From Lachnospiraceae bacterium (GTDB lineage Bacteria > Bacillota > Clostridia > Lachnospirales > Lachnospiraceae): a DNA stretch of 43,016 bases. The translations under genes and the position numbers were made by a program. Location: NCBI GenBank assembly GCA_017962825.1, contig JAGCUO010000127.1:1-43016 (forward strand), in the 5' to 3' direction. This document shows, one piece after another, positions 1 to 8,192 of this stretch; position 1 is the first letter of the stretch, and the number at the start of each line of letters is the position of its first letter. The notes under the pieces were generated by a model. The model was not told the DNA's origin, searched no databases, and worked only from the letters and a program-made list of their open reading frames with translations.

Positions 1-65
1 GGCTCAGTCGGTAGAGCGTCGCCTTGGTAAGGCGGAGGTCACCAGTTCGATTCTGGTCATCAGCT
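1..65 (+). tRNA. tRNA-Thr (GGT), 5' end cut off by window edge
   Basis: The anticodon arm is visible: stem 19-23 pairs with 31-35 (one G-U pair), and the 7-nt loop 24-30 carries anticodon GGT at 26-28, which reads ACC (Thr). The D stem pairs 2-5 with 14-17. The T arm is 41-57 with loop TTCGATT. The 3' acceptor strand is 58-64 and T65 is the discriminator. CCA is not encoded (CTA follows). About eight 5' bases, forming the other acceptor strand, lie outside the window. Confidence 0.93.
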
Positions 66-67
66 CT

Positions 68-103
68 AAGCCCGAAACCAATACGGTTTCGGGCTTTTTT
101 TTT
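68..103 (+). terminator. Rho-independent terminator of the tRNA
   Basis: A perfect 12-bp stem (68-79 with 85-96) around a 5-nt loop is followed by an uninterrupted T run (95-103). It lies three bases after the tRNA end, so it separates the tRNA transcript from the lipoprotein gene downstream. Confidence 0.93.
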
Positions 104-161
104 ACTCCGAAATACTATAGACTTAATCTGTAGTTTTTGTTTGCTTTTTGGAGTATCGGCA

Positions 162-1826
162 ATGAAAAAATCTATAAAGAAATACAAGTCTTTTCTCGAG
201 GTTATTTTTTCCGCAGCACTTTCGGTTTTATTCTTCAGCATTCTTTGCTCATGCGGAAAAGACGAACCTGATCTCAGCAGTATCAGTGAAATTCCCGGAA
301 CATTTTTGGAAGCGGTAAAGAATCTCGACAGGGATGCTGCATTTGAATGTTCGCCCGAATTCGATTCATCCGAATGGGATGAACTTAATGAAGATCAGAA
401 ACATATCATGCAGAGCATAATGTCCTATGCCGAAATAACTGAAATGGAAGATCCTGTTTTCTACGAGGAAACAGGAATCGCAGATATGAAAGTTACGATT
501 TCATACATCTCCATAGAGGGTATTGTGAGAGCAGGAATCAGCAGGTATGTGACTGAAGCGCGGCTCAGCGAAGTTCTTGAGGATTATGATGATCCCGAAG
601 ATAAGACCTTGACTTTGGATTTTGAATATGATGAAGAAGATGCGTGCTGGAATCTGACTAAATCCTCCGCTCGTAAAATATGCAAACTGTTTTCTTTTGA
701 TCTCGCTCAGGTATTTGAAATCGTAGATATCTCCCCCGATGAATGCAAAGACATAGTAATGTCTTATCTTGAGGGAATTGCAGCGTGTACGGATGCGGAT
801 TCTTTCCCTGATGAATTTGATCTGGAATCTTACCGTTTCTATGATGATTCACTTTTGGGCGGAGAGGGAAGCCTTACGGAAGATGCTGTGGCACGTTTTG
901 CAGCCGCATATGCAGAGTATATTCTTTCACATGATCCGTATGTTGCAAGAACCGATGCATACGTTGGCTATTTGGACATGCAGGTGCCTTCAAGCACTGA
1001 TCTTCAAAATGCTCTTTATTCCGAAGAATACAATAGAAATTTTTTCATAAATCTGGTCAGATATATGTATTCCGATATGGATATTGAAGAACTGTCGGAT
1101 ATCCAGACTGCACTTATTTACGATACCATTGCAGATGCAATCCCTGATTGCGGTTCTGAAGATTATTGGGCAATCTTTGAAGTATCACCTTCTAAAGATT
1201 CGGAAGTCCCCTGTAGCTTTGACAGAGATATTATAACCGGACCTGCAAACAATGAGATTACAATCCCGATTACGATGGAGGATGTCTACCGTTATTTCGA
1301 AGAGGCAATAAATTATCTGCATGATAACGGAGAGGCAGATGACGAGTTGTACGAAACGATGCTTGAAAATATTCCCGATCTGGATGCATGCTTTACTTTC
1401 GAAGCAGACGTCAGCAGATCCGGACATCCCAATCAGGCTGTCGATACATATATGTATGTGCCTTCATGGTGTACGGATGGCAGTTTGTTCTATGGAGAAT
1501 CCGAAACCGATGATCAGGGATTCCGTATGCTTTATTCCGGACAGCCGGAATGGGGTGTTTTAGCCGGATATTATATTGACGATGAAGGAATATGGATTTC
1601 GAATTATTTTGAACATTTATTCTTCCCGACCGATGAGGTTATTGTAGGCTGGTGGGTGGATGGTGAACTTATGGTTGATACACAGATTGTTCTGGCAGAC
1701 GCATTCACAAATGAAATAGAAGTATTCCTTCCCGTAGATGAATTGCCCGAATCGGGAACTTATGAAATGCGTATTTGGGAAACGGATCATATCCACGTCA
1801 TCGCATATGTAACGATTACCAGATAA
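162..1826 (+). CDS. Putative lipoprotein, function unknown
   Basis: 554 aa, not recognised as a named family. I start at ATG 162: it has a GGAG site at 150-153 with good spacing, and from here the protein begins with a lipoprotein signal peptide (basic residues, hydrophobic stretch 12-28, lipobox L-C-S-C, Cys31 as lipidation site). A longer reading from 24 would run through the tRNA and its terminator and is unlikely. The mature protein is very acidic. Residues about 45-170 look like a small alpha/beta domain of the type often seen after the Cys in Clostridia lipoproteins. The last ~130 residues are rich in aromatic beta strands and may form an Ig-like sandwich. It is expected on the outer face of the membrane. 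The Hsp70 gene begins 38 bases later, so the genes could be co-transcribed, but no functional link can be read from the sequence. Confidence 0.85.
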   Translation: MKKSIKKYKSFLEVIFSAALSVLFFSILCSCGKDEPDLSSISEIPGTFLEAVKNLDRDAAFECSPEFDSSEWDELNEDQKHIMQSIMSYAEITEMEDPVFYEETGIADMKVTISYISIEGIVRAGISRYVTEARLSEVLEDYDDPEDKTLTLDFEYDEEDACWNLTKSSARKICKLFSFDLAQVFEIVDISPDECKDIVMSYLEGIAACTDADSFPDEFDLESYRFYDDSLLGGEGSLTEDAVARFAAAYAEYILSHDPYVARTDAYVGYLDMQVPSSTDLQNALYSEEYNRNFFINLVRYMYSDMDIEELSDIQTALIYDTIADAIPDCGSEDYWAIFEVSPSKDSEVPCSFDRDIITGPANNEITIPITMEDVYRYFEEAINYLHDNGEADDELYETMLENIPDLDACFTFEADVSRSGHPNQAVDTYMYVPSWCTDGSLFYGESETDDQGFRMLYSGQPEWGVLAGYYIDDEGIWISNYFEHLFFPTDEVIVGWWVDGELMVDTQIVLADAFTNEIEVFLPVDELPESGTYEMRIWETDHIHVIAYVTITR

Positions 1827-1864
1827 AGTTCATTTAACATGATTTAAAACAGGTTAGGAGAATT

Positions 1865-3646
1865 ATGGGAAAACTGATAGGAATTGACCTTGGAACTACA
1901 AACAGCCTTGTCTGCATATGGGAAGACGGGAAATCCAAACTGATCCCCAATGCATTCGGAGAGTATCTTACCCCGAGCGTTGTCGGCTTCGGTGAAAAGG
2001 GCGAGGTGTTTGTCGGTAAGACCGCAAAAGAGCGCCTTGTAACGGATCCCGGCAATACATATGAGTTCTTTAAGAGAAATATGGGAAAGAAGACCCACGG
2101 GAAGTATACGCCCGAAGAACTGTCTTCTTTTGTGCTGAGAAGTCTTAAGGCCGATGCGGAAAACTATCTTGGTGAGCCTGTAGAAGAAGCGGTCATAAGT
2201 GTTCCTGCATACTTTGATGATAAAGCAAGAAAAGCGACCAAGAACGCCGGAGCTCTTGCAGGGCTCAAAGTAGAAAGGATCATCAACGAGCCTTCCGCCG
2301 CAGCACTCGGCTATCTCAAAGGAGAAGGTGACAACAACGCCGATGGAGAAGAGCGCGTCATGCTCATCTTTGATTTCGGTGGAGGTACTCTTGATGTCTC
2401 ACTGGTAGAGACATTTGAGAACGTTGTGGAGATCGTTTCCGTAAGTGGAGATAACGTTCTCGGCGGTTTGGATTTTGACAAGGTGATCGCGGATTACTTT
2501 ATCAAAGAAGCAGGACTTGATAAGGATAAAGTTTCACATCAGGAATACAACATTATCTTAAAAGCTTCCGAAAAAGCAAAAAGAGAACTGACGGACAGCA
2601 CGTCTTCCAAGATCGAGGTGCGTTCGGATGAATTATCCGGATCTGTTGAGATAACGAATAAAAAGCTTATCGATATTTCTGCGCCCGTTTTGAAAAAGAT
2701 TTATAAACCCGTTCAGGATCTTCTGAGAAATTCCGGATACACCCCGGAATCACTGACCGATGTGATTATGGTCGGCGGATCCAGTAAGATGCCTATCATA
2801 AAGCATTATCTCGAGCATATCCTGAACAGGGATGATATATGTGTTGAATCGCCCGATTATATGATTGCCATCGGCATGGGTGTATATGCGGGTATCAAAG
2901 AGAGGGATGATGATGTTAAGGATGTGATCTTAACGGATGTATGTCCTTTTTCGATGGGAGTCAGCATACATAATCCTATGAATCCGAACAAATGTCTCTC
3001 ATCATTTATCATTTCCAGAAATACGGCACTTCCCATCAGCCATACCCAGCTTTATCATCCGGTCGCGGATAAGCAAAAATCGGTTAAATTCGAGATCTTC
3101 CAGGGGGAAGAGTATCTGTCGGATCTGAATAAGACACTGGGAACGATCGAAATAAAGCTTCCGGCTGAGGTGACAACGCAAACACAGATCTTTGTCACGT
3201 TTTCTTATGACATTAACGGAATTTTGGTGGTAGATATTGCCATACCTGAATTCAAGATCACCAGGAACAAGGTAATCGTTAATGAGGAGATCGATTATAC
3301 TGAGGAATTTATCGAGAAGAAGGTCGGTGAACTTAATAAGCTCAAGATGATCGATCGCAACGAGGAGGAAGACAGGCAGATAGTTGAATGGGGAAGCAGA
3401 TTGTTTGCCCAGACATCCGGATTGCTCAAAATCGACATAGAGAAGAAACTGGCAAAATTCCAGCAGGTTGTATATCGCAGGGAAGACATTTATAACAAGA
3501 TACGTTTGAGAAATTACATGAAAAAGTATCTTCTTCATGTTGAAGCAATGATGATCAAAGAGTGTTTTAATTTTGAAGATGATTCGTGGCAGGATGACGA
3601 AGACAAAATTGTGGATGAGATCTTCAGTGACTGGGAGGATGAATAA
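1865..3646 (+). CDS. Hsp70-family chaperone (DnaK-like, divergent)
   Basis: 593 aa, ATP-dependent chaperone of the Hsp70 family. The nucleotide-binding domain shows phosphate-1 motif GIDLGTTNS (6-14), phosphate-2 motif DFGGGTLDVS (170-179) and adenosine motif VGGSSKMP (303-310). The interdomain linker and start of the substrate domain lie near 357-370 (TDVCPFSMGVSIHN). The C-terminal part is shorter and more divergent than in housekeeping DnaK, and no grpE or hrcA is adjacent, so this is more likely a specialised Hsp70 (HscC-like class) than the main DnaK. Start ATG 1865 has a TAGGAGAA site. The stop codon directly abuts the GTG of a J-domain protein, so the two are almost certainly an operon and chaperone/co-chaperone pair. 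The client is unknown. Confidence 0.9.
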   Translation: MGKLIGIDLGTTNSLVCIWEDGKSKLIPNAFGEYLTPSVVGFGEKGEVFVGKTAKERLVTDPGNTYEFFKRNMGKKTHGKYTPEELSSFVLRSLKADAENYLGEPVEEAVISVPAYFDDKARKATKNAGALAGLKVERIINEPSAAALGYLKGEGDNNADGEERVMLIFDFGGGTLDVSLVETFENVVEIVSVSGDNVLGGLDFDKVIADYFIKEAGLDKDKVSHQEYNIILKASEKAKRELTDSTSSKIEVRSDELSGSVEITNKKLIDISAPVLKKIYKPVQDLLRNSGYTPESLTDVIMVGGSSKMPIIKHYLEHILNRDDICVESPDYMIAIGMGVYAGIKERDDDVKDVILTDVCPFSMGVSIHNPMNPNKCLSSFIISRNTALPISHTQLYHPVADKQKSVKFEIFQGEEYLSDLNKTLGTIEIKLPAEVTTQTQIFVTFSYDINGILVVDIAIPEFKITRNKVIVNEEIDYTEEFIEKKVGELNKLKMIDRNEEEDRQIVEWGSRLFAQTSGLLKIDIEKKLAKFQQVVYRREDIYNKIRLRNYMKKYLLHVEAMMIKECFNFEDDSWQDDEDKIVDEIFSDWEDE

Positions 3647-4966
3647 GTGGCCTATTTTAATCTTAATGAGGCCTATCGCATACTTGGCATAGAACCGGGT
3701 TCCGATATCAAGGAAGTTAAAAAAGCATATGCGTCGCTCATAAAACAGTATCATCCCGAGGAGCATCCCGAAGAGTGGAAAAAAATACATGATGCATATA
3801 CTCTGGTATGCGATCATTTAAATAACCCCCAAAAGCCGATCATTAATTCAAATGTAATTGTCATCGATGACATTAAATCTTCTCCCAAACAGGAAGAGCC
3901 TGAGTTTTCCGAAGATGCGGATGAGAAAAGCAATCCTATCGAGAATATAGATGAGGAGCTCAAGTCATTTAATGTTCCGCAGGATAAGCTTAAGCCTCTA
4001 AAGGAAATAGATGAAGAAGAGCTTCTTTTGGACAGTCTTCTTTATGAGGCCAAAAAAGAAAACGGTGAAGCATCGTTTGGCACAGGGGATGATCCTTCCA
4101 AGGATCTGGTATATTTTTCGGATATTTTCGAGCTGATAAATAAACTTCAGGATCCTGACATCGTGGTGTACGGAAAGCCTGTGATCGCAATCGAGAGATT
4201 TTTGGAACTGCATAACCATGAGAAGTATGATCATGCTATGCTTTTTCCTGAATTTGTCAGCCGCCTGACGGAAGTCTTGCGTAAATCGTATCTTGACCCC
4301 GATATCAGATCGTATCTTGAAGGCGATGTGATAAAGGCCGAAAGATTATATATAGATCGTGAAGGCAAACCTGCTTATTCCAAGTTGTTACAAACTGCAG
4401 AGGCCCTGAACTCCAAAAGCGTGTTTATGGCAAATGTGGCAATGGAAAGAAGTAAGCTGGACGGTTCCTGGAAAAAAGCTTCCCGGCGCAGTGAGAGAAT
4501 GACGGCGGTTCGAATGGCGTGGGTGATACTGGTGATCATATTCTCGGTGATAGGTTTTATTGCCAGAATATTTCATAAGCCGCACTCAAGTACTCCCACC
4601 ACATCTGCCGTACTGAGTAACATGCCTGCTCCGGAGATTCCCAAACCTTTTGAGATTGCCATGCTTGCTTCGCAAAACGAAATAGATTATGAGCAGGTAC
4701 TTGCGGATTATGATGTTTTCCTGGAGGAGTGTAAAGAATTCTTTGAAAAATATGATATAGAAGACAACTCCGATCCCGAAGTATCGGTAAAATATAAAGA
4801 ATTGTCGGATAAGAGAACCGAATTTTTAGTGTATGAGAGTGTTTTGGCATCCGATGGTTCCGATAACGGGGATTCGGCTATAAATACGGAGATGAAAAGA
4901 TACCGGAAAGAGGTGGAAGCCGTATGGGAAGACTGGGAAACGGAAGATTCTGCAAATTTGCCATAA
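3647..4966 (+). CDS. Membrane-anchored J-domain co-chaperone
   Basis: 439 aa. Residues about 4-60 form a J domain (EAYRILGIEPGS...), but the invariant HPD tripeptide is HPE at 36-38. An acidic low-complexity linker (75-130) and an uncharacterised alpha-helical middle follow. One transmembrane helix lies at about 288-308, with a positively charged flank before it. The remaining ~130 residues are acidic and probably helical and, by charge, likely lie outside the membrane. The start is GTG 3647, immediately after the Hsp70 stop, with a GGGAGG site at 3633-3638. J proteins stimulate the ATPase of their Hsp70, so the obvious partner is the upstream gene. A cytoplasmic J domain tethered by a C-terminal helix would bring that Hsp70 to the membrane. 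Whether HPE supports stimulation cannot be told from sequence. Confidence 0.85.
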   Translation: MAYFNLNEAYRILGIEPGSDIKEVKKAYASLIKQYHPEEHPEEWKKIHDAYTLVCDHLNNPQKPIINSNVIVIDDIKSSPKQEEPEFSEDADEKSNPIENIDEELKSFNVPQDKLKPLKEIDEEELLLDSLLYEAKKENGEASFGTGDDPSKDLVYFSDIFELINKLQDPDIVVYGKPVIAIERFLELHNHEKYDHAMLFPEFVSRLTEVLRKSYLDPDIRSYLEGDVIKAERLYIDREGKPAYSKLLQTAEALNSKSVFMANVAMERSKLDGSWKKASRRSERMTAVRMAWVILVIIFSVIGFIARIFHKPHSSTPTTSAVLSNMPAPEIPKPFEIAMLASQNEIDYEQVLADYDVFLEECKEFFEKYDIEDNSDPEVSVKYKELSDKRTEFLVYESVLASDGSDNGDSAINTEMKRYRKEVEAVWEDWETEDSANLP

Positions 4967-5060
4967 TTGTCAAAATATTCTAAAATATAAATAACTTTGG
5001 TTAAATATTACCTTGTATCGCAAAAGGCTGTTTTAGGGGTAGAACGGAAAGGATGGGGAA

Positions 5061-5822
5061 ATGCGTAGGAGGGTTAATTATCCGATAGTTGTCAGGCTGG
5101 AAGATATCTGTCCCACAATGGATCTTGATAAGTTTGCGCTTTACAAGAATTTCTTTGATGAGACCGGTATTAAGCCGCTTCTTTGTATCGTTCCCGACAA
5201 CAAGGATCCCAAGCTGGTAAAGGGTACATTCAACAGGGATTTCTGGGGACTTATGAGAAGACTAAAAGATGAGGGATGGACCATCGGAATGCATGGAACT
5301 CATCACCTCGCTACGGGAAAGAGCGCGGGCATCATCAGCGGTGATGTGCCTACCGAATTTGCCGGAAGAAGCTACGAATCCCAGCTTAAAATGCTCAGGG
5401 AAGGCAAGCATCTCCTTGCCCAGAACGGACTTGATACCGAAGTTTTTGTAGCACCTCATCATTCCTATGACTTGAATACTTTGAGAGCCTGCTCGAAGCT
5501 CGGTCTCAGATATGTGTCCGACGGAATGAGCAAGCATCCCTACATGCTTGAAGGTGTAAAGTGCATTCCCGCGACACCTTTCTGGAAATATCACAGAAGC
5601 GGTGTACTTACCATGTGTGTCAATTGCAGCCTTGAAAATCTTGACGGAAGAGAGACCATCTTTGAGTTCTTAAGAGCCAACCTCTACAATGTCATCAGCT
5701 TTGAGGAGGCCTGCAATTTAAAGACCAGACCCTATTTCCTGGCCCGCATAAGCGAAAAGAGAGCGATCAGGAGATGCAACAGGATCAGATCATATGAAAG
5801 AAGGAAAAACGGACAGGATTAA
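5061..5822 (+). CDS. DUF2334-like polysaccharide deacetylase family protein
   Basis: 253 aa, cytoplasmic (no signal peptide). It resembles the DUF2334 branch of the NodB-like carbohydrate esterase fold: an acidic pair in RLEDIC (Glu14, Asp15), a metal-ligand type motif HGTHH (78-82) and APHHSYD (131-137). These would hold the divalent metal that removes acetyl groups from an N-acetylated sugar. The family is assigned by motif order, not by a search, and the true substrate is unknown. ATG 5061 has a purine-rich GGATGGGG site. It opens a run of sugar-nucleotide genes, with the aminotransferase 24 bases downstream, so its substrate is probably a sugar intermediate of that pathway. Confidence 0.75.
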   Translation: MRRRVNYPIVVRLEDICPTMDLDKFALYKNFFDETGIKPLLCIVPDNKDPKLVKGTFNRDFWGLMRRLKDEGWTIGMHGTHHLATGKSAGIISGDVPTEFAGRSYESQLKMLREGKHLLAQNGLDTEVFVAPHHSYDLNTLRACSKLGLRYVSDGMSKHPYMLEGVKCIPATPFWKYHRSGVLTMCVNCSLENLDGRETIFEFLRANLYNVISFEEACNLKTRPYFLARISEKRAIRRCNRIRSYERRKNGQD

Positions 5823-5846
5823 CTGTTCGCCGGAGGTTTTTGTAAA

Positions 5847-7043
5847 ATGGAAAAACCCGCAATTCTCGGCGGTACGCCGGTGAGGGATAACAAGATCTAC
5901 TACGGAAGGCAGTGGGTGAGCGAAGAAGACATCGCTGCCGTATCCGAGGTTCTGAGAGGACCTTATATAACATGCGGACCTAAGGTCACCGAAGCTGAGA
6001 GAAAGCTTGAGAGCTATACCGGTGCCAAGCATGCCGTTGTGGTAAACAGCGGAACCAGCGCGCTTCACTGTGCATGTATCGCAGCAGGCGTAGGAGAGGG
6101 AGATGAAGTTATCACAACCCCCATAACCTTTGCCGCATCAGCTAACTGTGCATTGTACTGCGGTGCGAAACCTGTTTTTGCCGACATCGATCCCGAGACT
6201 TACAACATCGATCCGGAAAGTATCAGAAAATGTATCACCGATAAGACCAAGGCGGTCATTGCGGTTGATTACACCGGACAGGCTGTTAAGGCGGATGAGA
6301 TAAGAGCGATCTGTGATGAATTCGGTCTTGTTTTCATAGAGGATGCCGCTCATTCCATCGGAACCAAATACAAAGGAAAATATGTGGGAAACATCGCCGA
6401 CATGACCTGTTTTTCTTTTCACCCCGTTAAGACCGTAACTGCGGGTGAGGGCGGCGCGATCCTTACTAACGATGACGATCTTTATACCAAGCTTGTGCTT
6501 GCACATGCTCACGGTATCACCCATGATGAGGCTCTTATGGAAGATGCACCTCACGAGGGTGAATGGTACTATGAGGAAATCTCACTTGGTTACAACTACC
6601 GTATGACGGATTTTCAGGCAGCGCTTCTCATCAGTCAGCTGGGCAGGATCGATGAGTTCGTGGCTCGCAGAAAAGAGATCGTTAAGAGATACGATGAAGC
6701 ATTTGCAAATGTTCCCGGTATCATCATTCAGAAGAATATTCCCGAATCCGATACCTCCAGACATTTGTATGTTATAAGACTTGATCTTGATAAGCTTACA
6801 TGCACCAGAAGAGAATTCTTCGATGCCATGAGTGCGGAGAACGTTCAGTGCCAGATCCATTACGTTCCCGTATATTGGTTCCCTTACTACAGACATCTAG
6901 GATATGAAAAGGGTCTTTGCCCCAACGCAGAAGAGGTCTACAAGGGCATCATGAGTATTCCGCTCTATCCCAAAATGACCGACAAGGATGTTGAGGATAC
7001 CATTCATGCGGTAACCAAGCTTGCAACGTATTACGCAAAATAA
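5847..7043 (+). CDS. PLP-dependent sugar aminotransferase, PseC-type (DegT/DnrJ/EryC1/StrS family)
   Basis: 398 aa, full length for the family. It transfers an amino group to a 4-keto sugar nucleotide using PLP. Visible: NSGTSALH (67-74, phosphate binding), EDAAHS (165-170, Asp166 contacting the PLP pyridine N) and SFHPVKTVTAGEGG (190-203) with the PLP lysine Lys195. The SFHPVK form and the overall sequence resemble PseC (UDP-4-amino-4,6-dideoxy-N-acetyl-altrosamine transaminase) more than GDP-perosamine synthase. However, no pseB, pseH, pseG or pseI is nearby, while gmd and manC follow, so the substrate could instead be GDP-4-keto-6-deoxymannose. Start ATG 5847 has GGAGG at 5832-5836. Confidence 0.88.
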   Translation: MEKPAILGGTPVRDNKIYYGRQWVSEEDIAAVSEVLRGPYITCGPKVTEAERKLESYTGAKHAVVVNSGTSALHCACIAAGVGEGDEVITTPITFAASANCALYCGAKPVFADIDPETYNIDPESIRKCITDKTKAVIAVDYTGQAVKADEIRAICDEFGLVFIEDAAHSIGTKYKGKYVGNIADMTCFSFHPVKTVTAGEGGAILTNDDDLYTKLVLAHAHGITHDEALMEDAPHEGEWYYEEISLGYNYRMTDFQAALLISQLGRIDEFVARRKEIVKRYDEAFANVPGIIIQKNIPESDTSRHLYVIRLDLDKLTCTRREFFDAMSAENVQCQIHYVPVYWFPYYRHLGYEKGLCPNAEEVYKGIMSIPLYPKMTDKDVEDTIHAVTKLATYYAK

Positions 7044-7054
7044 AACAGAGAGCA

Positions 7055-7126
7055 TAACAATAAAAAGCCGGCGGGGGGACTTTTGCGATAAGGGGTAAAA
7101 GATTCTTTTCTGAACGGCTTTTGTTA
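7055..7126 (+). other. Structured leader hairpin before gmd
   Basis: In the 108-nt gap between aminotransferase and gmd, TAAC 7055-7058, AAAA and GCCG (7063-7070) pair with CGGCTTTTGTTA 7115-7126, giving a 12-bp stem with a left-hand bulge. The loop can itself fold (CTTTT with AAAAG). T-rich bases follow the stem, so it may act as a weak terminator/attenuator or as an mRNA-processing site. Function is inferred only. Confidence 0.4.
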
Positions 7127-7151
7127 TTTCGAATGTTAAAGGATAAATGAT

Positions 7152-8192
7152 ATGAAAAAGGCATTAATTACCGGTATTACCGGACAGGACGGAAGCTATC
7201 TTGCCGAATTTCTGCTTGAGAAGGGATATGAAGTTCACGGCATCGTAAGAAGATCTTCCGTAGACTACAGGGAAAGGATCGCCCACCTTGAAGGCAAGGA
7301 GAATTTCTTCCTTCATAACGGTGATCTTACAGATTCCTTAAGTATGGTAGGTCTCATCACCAAAATAAGACCTGATGAGATCTATAATCTTGCGGCACAG
7401 AGCCACGTTCAGGTTTCTTTTGACGTACCTGAATTTACCGCTGATGTTGATGCTGTCGGAGTACTCAGGGTTCTTGAAGCGGTAAGGATTGCGGGACTTG
7501 CGGATACCTGCCGTATTTATCAGGCATCCACTTCCGAGCTCTACGGAAAAGTGGAGGAGGTTCCCCAGAGCGAGAAGACTCCTTTCCATCCTTATTCTCC
7601 CTACGCTGTCGCAAAACAGTACGGATACTGGATCGTAAAAGAGTACCGTGAAGCATATAACATGTTTGCCTGCTCCGGAATCCTCTTTAATCATGAATCC
7701 GAAAGACGCGGAGAGACCTTTGTAACACGTAAGATCACTCTTGCTGCCGCACGTATAGCAGCCGGAATTCAGGATAAACTCTATCTCGGAAATCTCTCGT
7801 CTCTTCGTGACTGGGGATATGCCAAGGATTATGTTAAATGCATGTGGCTTATGCTTCAGAATGAGAAGCCCGATGATTTTGTAATAGCAACCGGCGTACA
7901 GCATTCCGTAAGAGAGTTCTGCACACTTGCTTTTCACTACGCAGGTATAGAACTTGAATTCAAGGGAGAGGGCGTTGATGAAAAGGGCTATGACATGGCT
8001 ACGGGCAAGGTACTCGTGGAAGTAAGCCACGACTTTTTCAGACCCACGGATGTGGTCAATCTTTTGGGAGATCCTTCTAAGGCCGCAAAGGAACTGGGAT
8101 GGAATCCTACCGAAACTTCTTTTGAAGAACTTGTAAGACTGATGACAGAATCTGATATGAAGAAGGCTGCAGCAGAGGCTAAAAACAGATAA
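7152..8192 (+). CDS. gmd: GDP-mannose 4,6-dehydratase
   Basis: 346 aa, the usual length. It converts GDP-D-mannose to GDP-4-keto-6-deoxy-D-mannose, the branch point to GDP-fucose, GDP-rhamnose and GDP-perosamine. Extended SDR features: [10 protein letters not shown] (8-17) for [12 protein letters not shown] (79-86), ASTSELYG (125-132) and the catalytic YxxxK as Tyr151/Lys155 in [28 protein letters not shown] is typical of the family. Start ATG has AAAGGA upstream. The stop overlaps the ATG of manC by one base (TAATG), so the two are translationally coupled; manC would make its substrate. No GDP-fucose synthase (wcaG/fcl) is seen in the window. Confidence 0.95.
   Translation: MKKALITGITGQDGSYLAEFLLEKGYEVHGIVRRSSVDYRERIAHLEGKENFFLHNGDLTDSLSMVGLITKIRPDEIYNLAAQSHVQVSFDVPEFTADVDAVGVLRVLEAVRIAGLADTCRIYQASTSELYGKVEEVPQSEKTPFHPYSPYAVAKQYGYWIVKEYREAYNMFACSGILFNHESERRGETFVTRKITLAAARIAAGIQDKLYLGNLSSLRDWGYAKDYVKCMWLMLQNEKPDDFVIATGVQHSVREFCTLAFHYAGIELEFKGEGVDEKGYDMATGKVLVEVSHDFFRPTDVVNLLGDPSKAAKELGWNPTETSFEELVRLMTESDMKKAAAEAKNR

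Noticed and set aside
24-161. N-terminal extension of the lipoprotein reading frame
   Set aside because: It would be translated from inside the tRNA and across its terminator; ATG 162 has a ribosome site and gives a clean lipoprotein signal.
3002-3817. 271-codon open frame on the minus strand across the Hsp70/J-protein genes
   Set aside because: It is antisense to two clear conserved genes, has no sensible protein features, and arises from the codon bias of the + strand.
7338-8030. Long minus-strand open frame inside gmd
   Set aside because: Antisense to a conserved enzyme; no ribosome site and no recognisable domain.
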